A DNA stretch of 64,000 bases from Bacteroidia bacterium (GCA_030427925.1 JAUICJ010000011.1:1-64000); one strand, 5' to 3'; positions 8,633-17,698 are shown, counted from the stretch's first letter. Notes: generated by a model not told the origin, from the letters alone. Numbers and translations are program-made.

Positions 8633-9012
8633 CGCCGGCGGTGGTGGCCATCCACCTCGCCACCGTGCTTCCCGCAGCCCTCATCGGGACCGCTTTGATG
8701 GCGATGCGCAAAGGATCGAACCGGCACCGGCTCCTGGGGAAAACCTACCTCATCCTCATGGCCTTCACGGGGATGTGGACGCTGTTCATGCCGTCGTTCT
8801 TCCCGTTGATTGGCGGGCATTTCGGCCCCTTGCATGCCTTGAGTTTGTTGACGATTTGGACAGTCCCCACCGCCTGGCGCGCGGCACGCCGGGGCAACAT
8901 CCGCGGACACCGCAGCGCGATGATCCAATTGTACATCGGTGGCATCCTGTTGGCAGGTGGTTGGGCGGTCTTCGGACCCGGGCGGTACTTGAATCAGCTG
9001 CTCTTCAACTGA
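8629..9012 (+). CDS. DUF2306-type four-helix membrane protein
   Basis: A 127-aa polytopic protein with four predicted TM helices. The motif pattern, an early HLA, then KGSNRHRLLGKTY, a mid-helix GPLHALSL and a later IRGHRSAMIQLYIG, fits DUF2306. Members of that family have paired histidines in helices that suggest haem b or copper binding, though this is unproven. It overlaps the DUF3299 gene by 4 bases and closes the four-gene unit. It converges on trhO with a 6-base gap. Confidence 0.7.
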   Translation: MTPAVVAIHLATVLPAALIGTALMAMRKGSNRHRLLGKTYLILMAFTGMWTLFMPSFFPLIGGHFGPLHALSLLTIWTVPTAWRAARRGNIRGHRSAMIQLYIGGILLAGGWAVFGPGRYLNQLLFN

Positions 9013-9018
9013 CACGCG

Positions 9019-10080
9019 TCACCGGGGCCGAACGGCGCTCAAGGTTTCGGGCGACAAAGCGGGACGCTTCGGACGCAACCGGCCTTTGCTGTAGCGCTCG
9101 CGGGCTTGGTGGCCCTTGCGCAGCGCGGCTTGTTCTTCTTCGGGCAGGTGAATGGTCTGCTGGCATTCCACCCCGCACGTCCCTTCGAACTGCTCGGCGC
9201 AGGAGGGGCATTGAATGAACAACAGGTTGCACGCGAGGTTCTTGCAGTTCGTGTGATCGTCGCACGGGGCGCCGCATTGGTGGCAGCTGGCCACCACGTC
9301 GTCCGAAATGCGCTCCGCCATCCGTTCGTCAAAAACGAAGTTCTTCCCGATGTACAAGTTGTCGAGCCCTTGCTCGCGGACCTGGCGGGTGTACTCGATG
9401 ATGCCGCCATTGAGCTGGTGGACGTTCGGGAAACCGCGGTGCTTGAGCCACGCGGAGGCTTTTTCGCACCGAATTCCACCGGTGCAGTACATGACGATGT
9501 TGCGGTCGTTTTGGCCTTCCAACATGTGTTCCACCTGCTCAATTTCCTCGCGGAACGTGTCCACATCGGGCAAAATCGCGCCCTTGAAGTGGCCCACCTC
9601 GCTCTCGTAGTGGTTGCGCATGTCAATCAAAATCGTGTCCTCCTGCTGGATCAACTCGTTGAACTCCGGGGCATTCAGGTGCACGCCGCAATCGCGCACA
9701 TCGAACGTCTCGTCGTTGAGTCCGTCCGCCACGATTTTCGGGCGCACCTTGACGATGAGCTTGAAGAACGACTTGCCCTCGTCGACCGCGAGGTTGAGGC
9801 GGATGCCTTCAAGGAAGTCGATGCTGTAGAGGTGGGTGCAAAACGCATCGAACTGCTCCGTCGGAACGGAGATTTGTGCGTTGATGCCTTCGTAGGCGAC
9901 GTAGGTCCGGCCGAGGATGTCCATGGACTCCCAGTGGAGGAACATGTAGTCGCGGAAGAATTGCGGATTCTCGATGCGGGCGTACTGGTAGAACGAAACC
10001 GTCGTCCGTTCACGCTGCTCGTCGCGCATGCGTTGAATCAACACCTTCCGATCGACCAAGTTGCGCAATTCGTGCTTCAT
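9019..10080 (-). CDS. trhO: tRNA uridine(34) hydroxylase TrhO
   Basis: A 353-aa YceA/TrhO protein. The N-terminal domain (about residues 25-120) leads into a rhodanese domain with the active-site loop CTGGIRC; C199 is the catalytic cysteine. A C-terminal cysteine-rich segment (CHQCGAPC, CKNLAC, CPSC) probably binds metal. TrhO makes 5-hydroxyuridine at the tRNA wobble position in an O2-dependent reaction. The length matches the family. It is monocistronic, with a -7-like box 55 bases upstream. Confidence 0.93.
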   Translation of the reverse strand: MKHELRNLVDRKVLIQRMRDEQRERTTVSFYQYARIENPQFFRDYMFLHWESMDILGRTYVAYEGINAQISVPTEQFDAFCTHLYSIDFLEGIRLNLAVDEGKSFFKLIVKVRPKIVADGLNDETFDVRDCGVHLNAPEFNELIQQEDTILIDMRNHYESEVGHFKGAILPDVDTFREEIEQVEHMLEGQNDRNIVMYCTGGIRCEKASAWLKHRGFPNVHQLNGGIIEYTRQVREQGLDNLYIGKNFVFDERMAERISDDVVASCHQCGAPCDDHTNCKNLACNLLFIQCPSCAEQFEGTCGVECQQTIHLPEEEQAALRKGHQARERYSKGRLRPKRPALSPETLSAVRPR

Positions 10081-10135
10081 GCGATTTCAGGTCACAGGCC
10101 TCCGGCGCGGAGGGTCGTTCGGGAAAATTTAGATT

Positions 10136-10143
10136 CGAAGATA
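10136..10143 (-). promoter_or_regulatory. -7-like box TATCTTCG upstream of trhO
   Basis: On the minus strand TATCTTCG matches TAnnTTTG except at one base and lies 55 bases before the trhO ATG. Confidence 0.4.
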
Positions 10144-10294
10144 CGCCAAACCCCACCGCGCCTAGCTGACCCAAGTCCCCTCCCCGCTCCGATGTGAATA
10201 ACCGATGCGGTTTTGGCGATTTTTCGCTTGGTAGTCGGTACCAAAGGCGCGATTTTTGAGTTGATGCAATGTCCATCCTTAAAACTGATTTGCC

Positions 10295-10489
10295 ATGCTG
10301 GAATTTTGTAAGCGGGTGTTGTCGAAAGTGAGTTTCGACCGACAACTTTTTGCAAAGGAGTTGAAGAAGAGCACGCGGTGGCTGAAAGGCGATGAACTGC
10401 GCGCGCTTCGAGACTGGTGCCTTGGGCAATATGGAGGGCGTTACGGCGACCTCATTCACGAAACGTTTCAACCTTTGGCCCTCGTTTGA
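10295..10489 (+). CDS. Conserved 64-aa Bacteroidota protein, unknown function
   Basis: A 64-aa, strongly basic protein beginning MLEFCKRVLSKVSFD and containing KELKKSTRWLKGDEL and YGGRYGDLI. I recognise the pattern from a small protein widespread in Flavobacteriia that lacks any named domain. It is predicted helical, with no signal or membrane segment. It stands alone between trhO and queG. The intrinsic terminator at 10477-10502 overlaps its last codons, so the stop codon begins in the hairpin loop. That tight arrangement supports a short dedicated transcript, and the high charge could suit a nucleic-acid or ribosome-associated role (speculative). Confidence 0.75.
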   Translation: MLEFCKRVLSKVSFDRQLFAKELKKSTRWLKGDELRALRDWCLGQYGGRYGDLIHETFQPLALV

Positions 10490-10502
10490 GGGCCTTTTTT
10501 TT
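10477..10502 (+). terminator. Intrinsic terminator overlapping the 64-aa gene's stop
   Basis: GGCCCTC (10477-10483) pairs with GAGGGCC (10488-10494) around a GTTT loop and is followed by eight T. The TGA stop of the small protein (10487-10489) lies at the loop/3' arm boundary. The T-run reaches the last codon of the convergent queG. Confidence 0.9.
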
Positions 10503-11451
10503 ATCCCTTCGGTTCGGTCGCAATCCACTTGAGGTTGCGCATCATGCCGTCCCATCCCGTCCGCCAAAGCGGACTGTCGCGGAAGTGCTCCCGAAACGAT
10601 TCCCGCGTCAATTCTTCCCAGTCCTTCCTCCCCCACGTGAGCAAGTCGGGCGAAGGTTCGAATCGGGGCTCGCTGTGTGGCTTGGCGTGTCGATTCCAAG
10701 GACAAACTTCCTGGCAGATGTCGCATCCAAACACCCAATTCCCATGCTCGGCAGGTGCCGGTTCGGGGATTTCGCCCTTCAGTTCGATGGTGAAGTAGCT
10801 GATGCACCGGGATCCGTCCACCACTTGGGGCTGGATGATGGCGCCGGTCGGGCACGCATCGATGCACCTGCGGCATGTGCCGCAATGATCGAGCGCAGGA
10901 GCGTCGGGTTCGAGCTCGATGTCGAGCATCAATTCGCCAATGAAAAAGTAGCTCCCCATCCGCTTGTTCAAGAGCAGGCTGTTCTTACCTGTCCAACCCA
11001 GTCCCGCTCGCTCCGCCCACTGGCGTTCCATGACCGGCGCGGAATCGAGGTAAACGCGGCCTTGGACCTCGCCCCATCGGGCTTGGAACCGCTTGAGCAA
11101 TTCCTTGAGCTTCCATTTGACGACGTAGTGGTAGTCCTCCCCGAGCGCATAGGAAGCTACGCGGGGGGCATCCGGATCCGTCGGAGAAGCGGGGTTGTGG
11201 TAGTTGAAGAGCAGGCTCACCACGGTGCGCGTCCCGGGAAGCAGCAGCGTGGGGTCGACCCGCTTGTCGAAGTTGCGCTCGAGGTAGCTCATCTCGCCCG
11301 CATGACCCGCTTTGAGCCACGCCTCGAGGCGTTCGGCCTCCTCATCGAGTCGTTGGGCCTTGGCGAAGCCGATGGCTGCAAATCCGAGCGTTTTGGCCTC
11401 GTCGCGCAACCACTTGCGCTGCTCCGCCTGTAGCCAAGCTGTTCGGCCCAT
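10501..11451 (-). CDS. queG: Epoxyqueuosine reductase QueG
   Basis: A 316-aa cobalamin-dependent [4Fe-4S] enzyme that performs the last step of queuosine synthesis in tRNA. The start at 11451 is chosen because homology begins with the helix containing RKWLRDEAKTLGF. A longer open frame runs back into ruvB but is not coding. The N-terminal DUF1730-type domain contains the KNSLLLN stretch. It is followed by two ferredoxin-like clusters, CGTCRRCIDACPTGAI and CDICQEVCPWN. It lacks the C-terminal HEAT repeat of the longer E. coli enzyme, as is common in Bacteroidota. One base separates it from the ruvB stop, so it is translated from the ruvB message. Confidence 0.93.
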   Translation of the reverse strand: MGRTAWLQAEQRKWLRDEAKTLGFAAIGFAKAQRLDEEAERLEAWLKAGHAGEMSYLERNFDKRVDPTLLLPGTRTVVSLLFNYHNPASPTDPDAPRVASYALGEDYHYVVKWKLKELLKRFQARWGEVQGRVYLDSAPVMERQWAERAGLGWTGKNSLLLNKRMGSYFFIGELMLDIELEPDAPALDHCGTCRRCIDACPTGAIIQPQVVDGSRCISYFTIELKGEIPEPAPAEHGNWVFGCDICQEVCPWNRHAKPHSEPRFEPSPDLLTWGRKDWEELTRESFREHFRDSPLWRTGWDGMMRNLKWIATEPKG

Positions 11452-11452
11452 T

Positions 11453-12484
11453 TCAGGTATCGAAGAGCGTGCCCGTTGAAGCTTGAGGCGTGCGCCCCAA
11501 ATGACGCCACGCCTCCTCAGTCGCCTGACGTCCCCGCGCGGTGCGCATGATGAGGCCTTCTTGAATGAGGTAAGGCTCGTACACCTCCTCCACCGTGCCC
11601 GCGTTCTCGCCGATGGCGGTCGCAATGGTGCTGATGCCCACCGGACCTCCTTTGAACTTGTCGATGAGCGCGCTCAGGATGCGGTTGTCCATTTCATCCA
11701 ATCCGCGTTTGTCCACATTCAAAGCATCCAATGCCAAAGCCGTAATGGACGGCGTGATGGTGCCGTCGCCCTTGACCTCGGCGAAGTCCCGCACGCGGCG
11801 CAACAACGCATTGGCAATCCGGGGGGTTCCCCGGCTGCGCGACGCAATCTCCCGAGCTGCCGACGCCTGGCAAGGAATGCCCAACAAGCGCGCGCTGCGC
11901 TCGATGATGGCCTGCAACGTTTCAGCATCGTAATACTGCAACCGCAAGTTGATGCCAAACCGCGCCCGCAGCGGCGCCGTCAGCAGACCCGACCGCGTGG
12001 TCGCACCGACCAAGGTGAACGGCTCCAAGTCGATTTGCACCGTCCGCGCATTCGGGCCCGAATCAATGACCAAGTCGATTCGAAAATCCTCCATTGCGCT
12101 GTACAGGTATTCCTCCACAACAGGACTCAAGCGGTGAATCTCGTCAATGAACAGCACGTCATGTGCCTCCAAATTCGTGAGCAGCCCCGCCAGATCGCCC
12201 GGCTTGTCCAACACCGGCCCAGAAGTCGTTCGGATGTTGACCGCCATCTCATTGGCAACGATGTTGGCCAACGTCGTTTTCCCCAAACCCGGCGGGCCGT
12301 GAAACAGCACGTGATCCAACGCCTCTCCGCGATTCCGGGCTGCGCGAACAAACACCTCCAGGTTGTCCATCGCCGCAGGCTGTCCAGTAAAGTCTCCAAA
12401 TCGCGCCGGACGCAGCACGCGCTCCAACTCCCCATCCGAGGCCCGCTCCGCCTCGCCCCTCAAATCAAAATCCTCGTGGCTCAT
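11453..12484 (-). CDS. ruvB: Holliday junction helicase subunit RuvB
   Basis: A 343-aa AAA+ motor for branch migration with RuvA and RuvC. The ATG at 12484 gives the usual length; a 15-residue extension upstream is not conserved. Walker A is GPPGLGKTT, Walker B is LFIDEIHRL, the sensor/arginine-finger region is [10 protein letters not shown], and the C-terminal winged helix ends around [15 protein letters not shown]. It heads a ruvB-queG unit. A -7-like box lies only 4 bases before the ATG. Confidence 0.96.
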   Translation of the reverse strand: MSHEDFDLRGEAERASDGELERVLRPARFGDFTGQPAAMDNLEVFVRAARNRGEALDHVLFHGPPGLGKTTLANIVANEMAVNIRTTSGPVLDKPGDLAGLLTNLEAHDVLFIDEIHRLSPVVEEYLYSAMEDFRIDLVIDSGPNARTVQIDLEPFTLVGATTRSGLLTAPLRARFGINLRLQYYDAETLQAIIERSARLLGIPCQASAAREIASRSRGTPRIANALLRRVRDFAEVKGDGTITPSITALALDALNVDKRGLDEMDNRILSALIDKFKGGPVGISTIATAIGENAGTVEEVYEPYLIQEGLIMRTARGRQATEEAWRHLGRTPQASTGTLFDT

Positions 12485-12488
12485 GGCA

Positions 12489-12496
12489 CCAAGATA
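12489..12496 (-). promoter_or_regulatory. -7-like box TATCTTGG at ruvB start
   Basis: On the minus strand TATCTTGG, one base off TAnnTTTG, ends 4 bases before the ruvB ATG. Confidence 0.4.
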
Positions 12497-12520
12497 CGCC
12501 GTGCAAACCAGTGTTGAATG

Positions 12521-12557
12521 AAAAAGCAAGACCCGGACACGAGGCCCAGGTCTTGCT
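12521..12557 (-). terminator. Intrinsic terminator of the act-cox operon
   Basis: On the minus strand AGCAAGACC and GGTCTTGCT are perfect 9-base arms around a 15-base loop that is itself GC-rich, followed by TTTTT. It lies about 20 bases after the coxA stop and just upstream of ruvB. Confidence 0.88.
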
Positions 12558-12577
12558 CAATGTGTTGTCGACCGAAC

Positions 12578-14335
12578 TCAGTGGATCTCCTCGCCCGGAA
12601 TCGCCGGAGTGATCTGAGAAACGAAGTCCTCCTCGTGTGCAGGGTTCGAGTAATCGTAAGCCCAACGGTGCACTTCGGGCAAGGCACCCGGCCAGTTGCC
12701 GTGAACGTGCTCGACTGGCGTCGTCCACTCCAGTGTGTTGGAGCGCCATGGGTTTTGGACGGCGACTTGGCCGCGGAACATGCTGTAGAAGAAGTTGAAC
12801 AGGAAGAACAACTGACCCAACGCACCCACGATTGCGAACACCGAAATGACCGGCTGCAAATCCATCACGAAATCGAGGTACTCAAACGCCGAATAATCGT
12901 AGTAACGACGCGGTGCACCTGCGATGCCCACGAAGTGCATCGGGAAGAAAACGCCGTAGCCCGAAATGATCGTGATCCAGAAGTGCACAAAGCCCAACTT
13001 CGTATTCATCATGCGACCGAACATTTTCGGGAACCAGTGGTAAACCCCAGCCAACATCCCGAAGATGGCGGACATGCCCATCACAATGTGGAAGTGAGCC
13101 ACAACGAAATAGGTGTCGTGCACGCTAACGTCCAACGCGGAGTCTGCGAGGATGATGCCCGTCAAACCACCGGTAACGAAGGTGCTGACCAAGCCCACGC
13201 TGAACAACATCGCCGGTGTGAAGCGGAGATTCCCCTGCCACAAGGTCGTGATGTAGTTGAAGGCCTTGACCGCAGAAGGAATGGCAATCAACAAGGTCGT
13301 GAAGACGAATACGCTGCCGAGGAACGGGTTCATTCCCGTCACGAACATGTGGTGTCCCCAAACGATGAAGCTCAAGAAACCGATGCCCAAGATCGAACCG
13401 ACCATCGCCTTGTATCCGAAAATCGGCTTGCGAGCGTTCGTCGCGATGACCTCCGAGCTGATTCCCAGCGCCGGAAGCAACACGATGTACACCTCCGGGT
13501 GGCCGAGGAACCAGAACAAGTGCTGGTACAAAATCGGGCTCCCCCCGGTCACGTCCAACGCCTCCCCTCCGATGAAGATGTCGCTCAAGTAGAACGCCGT
13601 ACCCATCGTCCGGTCCATCAACAACAACACCACGGCCGAAACCAACACCGGGAAGCTCAGCACCCCAAGAACAGCGGTGATCAAGAACGCCCAGATGGTC
13701 AAGGGCAATCGGGTCATTTTCATGCCCTTCGTCCGCAGGTTGATGATGGTCACGATGTAGTTCAGACCGCCCAAGAGCGAAGAGACCACGAAAAGGACCA
13801 TGGAAATCAACCACAACGTCATCCCCATTCCCGAACCCGGCATCGCCTGAGGCAACGCGCTGAGCGGCGGGTAAACTGTCCAACCGCCCGATGCCGCACC
13901 ACCTTCCACGAACAGGGAGAAGATCATGATGACGCTCGAGACAAAGAAGAACCAATAGCTCAACATGTTCAGGAAGCCGCTCGCCATGTCACGCGCACCA
14001 ATCTGGAGCGGAATGAGCAAGTTCGAGAACGTGCCCGACAAGCCACCCGTCAAAACGAAGAACACCATGATGGTGCCGTGGATGGTCACCAAGGCCAAGT
14101 AAGCGTTCCGGTCCAGGACCCCACCAGGAGCCCACTTGCCCAAGAACGTTTCCAAGATGGCAAAGCTTTCACCCGGCCAACCCAACTGCAAGCGGAAGAA
14201 AATGGACAGCATGACCGCCACAATTCCCATGAACACCGCAGTGATCAGGAATTGCTTCGAAATCATTTTGTGGTCCTGCGAGAAGATGAACTTCGAAACG
14301 AAGGACTCTTCGTGGTGGTGTGCGTGATCAGCCAT
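12578..14335 (-). CDS. coxA: Cytochrome c oxidase subunit I
   Basis: A 585-aa haem-copper oxidase catalytic subunit with twelve or more TM helices. Visible ligands are the low-spin haem histidine in TIHGTIMVF, the CuB site GHPEVY (His-Tyr cross-link, with the Glu of the A1-type D channel), WGHHMF for CuB, and VAHFHIVMG carrying the haem a3 and haem a histidines. It reduces O2 to water and pumps protons in the inner membrane. It is the last gene of the act-cox unit, 2 bases after coxB. Subunits III and IV are not encoded next to it. Confidence 0.96.
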   Translation of the reverse strand: MADHAHHHEESFVSKFIFSQDHKMISKQFLITAVFMGIVAVMLSIFFRLQLGWPGESFAILETFLGKWAPGGVLDRNAYLALVTIHGTIMVFFVLTGGLSGTFSNLLIPLQIGARDMASGFLNMLSYWFFFVSSVIMIFSLFVEGGAASGGWTVYPPLSALPQAMPGSGMGMTLWLISMVLFVVSSLLGGLNYIVTIINLRTKGMKMTRLPLTIWAFLITAVLGVLSFPVLVSAVVLLLMDRTMGTAFYLSDIFIGGEALDVTGGSPILYQHLFWFLGHPEVYIVLLPALGISSEVIATNARKPIFGYKAMVGSILGIGFLSFIVWGHHMFVTGMNPFLGSVFVFTTLLIAIPSAVKAFNYITTLWQGNLRFTPAMLFSVGLVSTFVTGGLTGIILADSALDVSVHDTYFVVAHFHIVMGMSAIFGMLAGVYHWFPKMFGRMMNTKLGFVHFWITIISGYGVFFPMHFVGIAGAPRRYYDYSAFEYLDFVMDLQPVISVFAIVGALGQLFFLFNFFYSMFRGQVAVQNPWRSNTLEWTTPVEHVHGNWPGALPEVHRWAYDYSNPAHEEDFVSQITPAIPGEEIH

Positions 14336-14337
14336 GA

Positions 14338-15720
14338 TTACAACGATGCAGTGGTTTTGTCAGTGGTTCCTTCGAGGTCCGCCGTTTCAGCAGGAGCCTC
14401 CTCAGATTCCTCTTTCACGAGGTATTCTTTTTGTTCCTTGATCCAAGCGTCGTACTCCTCTTGGGTTTCTACGACGATTTTCATCTCCATGTTGAAGTGC
14501 GCGGCACCGCAAACCTTGTTGCACAACAGCACGTAGTCGAAATTCTCGTCTCCTGTGATGTAACGCATGCTGTCGGTCGTGATGGTCGGCGTCATTTTGA
14601 ACCGGGTCGGAACGCCCGGCACCGTGTTCATTTGAGCGCGGAACTGCGGCATGTAAGCCGAGTGAATGACGTCCCGCGAACGGAAGACCATTTCAACCTC
14701 GCGACCCACTGGCAAGTGGAATTCGCCTTTGACGATTTGGTCGTCGTTGCCCGCAGCCCAAGCGCTCAGTCCGCCGTCGTAGTTGAACTCGGAGATTTCC
14801 AAGAGGCGCTGGCGGTGGCGCTTGAGGCGATTGAGCTTGTCCTCCTTCGCCTCGTAGGCCGCCTCCGTGAGGATGGTCAAGGATGACTCATCTTCCAAGA
14901 GGGTTTCGATTTCATGCAACCGGGCTTCAACGGCTGCGTGGTCCACACCGTGGCCATGGTCCGCGTGATCGCCGTGGTGATCGCCACCGTGCAACATCGC
15001 TTCCAATTCCAGCTGCTCTTTCAAGAGGTGGCCGCGCTCGTGCTTCAATTCCTTCTCGAGCTTGGCAATCGACTTTTCCACTTCTGACATCGAAGCCTCC
15101 AAGCCCTCCGCCGTCACGATGCCCAAGGGATTCGTCGGGGTAATCAGGTTGTAATTCGACAAGCCAAATTCACCATCGTTGCCCGGATAGCGTGCCGTCC
15201 AGTCGAACTGCTTCGAATAAATCTCAACGCGCAACGCGTCTTCAGCGGGTGCGCCGGTCATTTGGTTCCACGTCGACAAGCCGTACGCGATGATGACCGC
15301 CAAAACGATGGAAGGAATCACCGTCCAGACAAGCTCCAATCGGTTGTCGTGCGCGAAGAACCGCGCCTTGCGTTCAGGGCGGTAGTAGTATTTGGCCGAG
15401 AACCAAAACAGCAGCGTGTTGACCAAGAAGAACACCGCAAAGATGATGGCCAAGTTGAAGCCCATCAGGGTGTCCACGGCCTCCCCATGCAGCGACGCAG
15501 AAGGCAAAGCATAATCGCCGTAGCGCACGACCAGCCAAATCACGGAGGCATAGAACAACACCATGAAGGCCAAGAACAACCCGCCGTTCAACCGGTTGTC
15601 CGCCTCCGAAATGTCTTCCTCACGCCGAGCGCGCAACGAAGAAGTCAATTGGTACACCTTAGCAAGCTGCACAATGGCAACCAACCCGATGACAACGACA
15701 AGTAAGATGAGGAGTTTCAT
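14338..15720 (-). CDS. coxB: Cytochrome c oxidase subunit II with His-rich coiled-coil insert
   Basis: A 460-aa subunit II, much longer than the usual 250-350. There are up to four hydrophobic N-terminal segments (about residues 3-20, 47-66, 88-108, 130-150). The cupredoxin begins at YSKQFDWTARYPG. The CuA ligands are H353 in DVIHSAYMP, C400 and C404 in CNKVCGAAH, H408 and M411. CNK replaces CxE, as in other Bacteroidota. Residues about 205-310 are an insertion inside the CuA domain: two charged heptad-like helices flank a histidine/aspartate-rich loop around GGDHHGDHADHGHG. There is no fused haem c domain. It accepts electrons from cytochrome c or from the ActE haem and passes them to CoxA. 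Confidence 0.94.
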   Translation of the reverse strand: MKLLILLVVVIGLVAIVQLAKVYQLTSSLRARREEDISEADNRLNGGLFLAFMVLFYASVIWLVVRYGDYALPSASLHGEAVDTLMGFNLAIIFAVFFLVNTLLFWFSAKYYYRPERKARFFAHDNRLELVWTVIPSIVLAVIIAYGLSTWNQMTGAPAEDALRVEIYSKQFDWTARYPGNDGEFGLSNYNLITPTNPLGIVTAEGLEASMSEVEKSIAKLEKELKHERGHLLKEQLELEAMLHGGDHHGDHADHGHGVDHAAVEARLHEIETLLEDESSLTILTEAAYEAKEDKLNRLKRHRQRLLEISEFNYDGGLSAWAAGNDDQIVKGEFHLPVGREVEMVFRSRDVIHSAYMPQFRAQMNTVPGVPTRFKMTPTITTDSMRYITGDENFDYVLLCNKVCGAAHFNMEMKIVVETQEEYDAWIKEQKEYLVKEESEEAPAETADLEGTTDKTTASL

Positions 15721-15741
15721 GAGAATGAGGTTCTTTCCTGA

Positions 15742-16998
15742 TCAGTGGTGCAAATCTTTCGACTCTTGGAGCATCGGATGGTTCACCGGAATCAACGGAG
15801 CTTTCGACAACGCCGTCAAAACGCGGTTGATGAACAATCCCAGGAAGCCCAAAAACAGACCGACTTCGAATAAGCCAAACACATTGTGGTCGAACATAGT
15901 TCCCGGAATCACCATCAAATACACATCGGCGAAATGACCGACGAAGATGAGGAAGGCGACGGGCAACACGAATTTCACATTCCGCTTGGCATCTCGCGCG
16001 ACCAACATGTAGAAAGGTACAGCGAAGTTCACAAAGAACGTGATGATGAAGGGCCACTTATAGTCCGTGAAGAAGCGTTGTGTGTAGTAAGTCACCTCCT
16101 CCGGAATGTTCGAGTACCAAATGAGCAAGAATTGGCTCACCCACAGGTAGCTCCACAACATGGAAATGGCGAACATCCACTTGCTGATGTCGTGCATGTG
16201 GCTTTCATTGACCTCGGCGAAGTAGCCTTTTGAACGAAGCCAAATCAACAACACGTTCGCAAAAATCAGCAAGCTCACCCACATGCCCGAGAACACGTAC
16301 CATCCGTAAAGGGTCGAGAACCAGTGCGTATCGATCGACATCAACCAGTCCCACGACAGCGTCGAGCTGAACACCGCAAAGAACACGAGGAACAGGGCGC
16401 TCCGACGGAATTGCTTGTAGTGCAAATCCAAACTCGGTTGGGCATCTTCCTGCAACGACCAGCGGCGGAACAACGTCGCAAAAATCAAGAACGTCGCGAT
16501 GTACGCAATCGTCCGGAACCAGTAAAACGCGGGGGCGAAGTACGCTCCCTTGTGGGCAATCAAATGATCGTAGTTCGGGTTGGCCACCGCTCCCGCTTCC
16601 ATGGTGTCCACGTAATTCACGTGTTCCCCTTCCACCACCATGTATTCGTGGTACAAACTGGAATCCATCCAGTGATACAAATGGTGCGCATGGAACTGAC
16701 CGGCAAGCAGGATGAACAACATCACCCCTGCACCGATGGGCAAGAACTTGAAAATCGCTTCCCAAACGCGCTTCAAAATGGCCGACCACGCCGCTTCCAC
16801 CGCGTAATTCAGCGCATAGAAAAACAACGCCGCCAATGAAATGGAGAACCAGAAGAAGCCGTTGACCAACAAGTTCGCCCACCACCGCTGGTGATGTTCC
16901 GTGCCGTCCGTGAGGTAACCGCCGATGAGCGCTACCACGCCGATTCCCATCAATGCGAGGGAAATCGTTTTTGCTCGTCCTTCAAATTTGAATTCCAT
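15742..16998 (-). CDS. actF: Alternative complex III subunit ActF
   Basis: A 418-aa polytopic membrane protein with about ten TM helices, matching the ActF/NrfD-like quinol:cytochrome c oxidoreductase subunit. Characteristic stretches are HAHHLYHWMDSSLYH, SWDWLMSIDTHWFSTLYGWY and WYSNIPEEVTYY. ActF is one of the two large membrane subunits of ACIII and provides quinol-side structure and possibly a proton path. It lies 1 base after actE and 21 bases before coxB, supporting an ACIII-oxidase supercomplex. Confidence 0.94.
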   Translation of the reverse strand: MEFKFEGRAKTISLALMGIGVVALIGGYLTDGTEHHQRWWANLLVNGFFWFSISLAALFFYALNYAVEAAWSAILKRVWEAIFKFLPIGAGVMLFILLAGQFHAHHLYHWMDSSLYHEYMVVEGEHVNYVDTMEAGAVANPNYDHLIAHKGAYFAPAFYWFRTIAYIATFLIFATLFRRWSLQEDAQPSLDLHYKQFRRSALFLVFFAVFSSTLSWDWLMSIDTHWFSTLYGWYVFSGMWVSLLIFANVLLIWLRSKGYFAEVNESHMHDISKWMFAISMLWSYLWVSQFLLIWYSNIPEEVTYYTQRFFTDYKWPFIITFFVNFAVPFYMLVARDAKRNVKFVLPVAFLIFVGHFADVYLMVIPGTMFDHNVFGLFEVGLFLGFLGLFINRVLTALSKAPLIPVNHPMLQESKDLHH

Positions 16999-16999
16999 A

Positions 17000-17698
17000 T
17001 CAGTCGTTCATTGCCGTGGCCCCCGCTTCCGCAGATGCCGATTCAACTGCATTGCCAGCTTCGTCGAACTCAGGCAGCTCACCGCCGTTCTGAAGCACTT
17101 TGATGTACTCGATGACCAACCAACGATCGCGTTGATCGAGTTGAGAGGCATGCGAACCCATCAAGCCCTTTCCGTAGGTCAAGGTGTGGTACATGTTGCC
17201 CACCGGGAGGTCCTTCAATTTCCCGCTGTACGAGGGGATGCCCTGGATGTGGCCATTGCGCGACAACGCGCCATCGCCCTCACCCTTCTCACCGTGGCAC
17301 TGCGTGCACATCTGCGTGTAAATCGCCTTGCCCTCTTCGATGTGAGCCTTGGTCGTAGCCAACGGCGATGTCAACTCCCGCCCCGCAGCTTCGTAGCCTG
17401 CGGGCGTGTTCGGATACGGATAAGGCATCGCGAACTCCTTCGCATCGGGCTGGAAAGCGATGGATCCCTTCACCGGCTTCCGAGCCGATTGAATCAACCG
17501 CTGCTCAGCTTGCTCAGCCCAACCAAATGCGTACTCGTCCATCCCATAGTCGACATACGCTTCAATCGCCGCAGAGCGGTACATGTCCGGCATGTACTCC
17601 AACCCCGGGCTGTTCGGGTCCGTCACGCAGCCCGAAAGGACCACCAACCCCGTCAACGCTGCAATCGGCAGCAACTGCTTCGAACGCGTCTTCATCAC
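17000..17698 (-). CDS. actE: Alternative complex III subunit ActE, mono-haem lipoprotein
   Basis: A 232-aa lipoprotein cytochrome c. The lipobox LSGC places the mature N-terminus at about C24. A single haem site CTQCH is followed by the axial methionine in GKGLMGSH. In ACIII, ActE carries the exit haem that passes electrons to a soluble cytochrome or straight to the oxidase. The C-terminus is an Ala/Glu-rich tail. It overlaps actD by 4 bases. Confidence 0.94.
   Translation of the reverse strand: MMKTRSKQLLPIAALTGLVVLSGCVTDPNSPGLEYMPDMYRSAAIEAYVDYGMDEYAFGWAEQAEQRLIQSARKPVKGSIAFQPDAKEFAMPYPYPNTPAGYEAAGRELTSPLATTKAHIEEGKAIYTQMCTQCHGEKGEGDGALSRNGHIQGIPSYSGKLKDLPVGNMYHTLTYGKGLMGSHASQLDQRDRWLVIEYIKVLQNGGELPEFDEAGNAVESASAEAGATAMND

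Noticed and set aside
12518-14536. 672-aa plus-strand ORF
   Set aside because: Shadow of coxA; the composition (His, Arg, Glu, Gln) reflects reverse-complemented membrane codons.
14338-15720. caa3-type CoxB with fused cytochrome c
   Set aside because: No CXXCH is present in the protein; the extra length is the His-rich coiled coil, not a haem domain.
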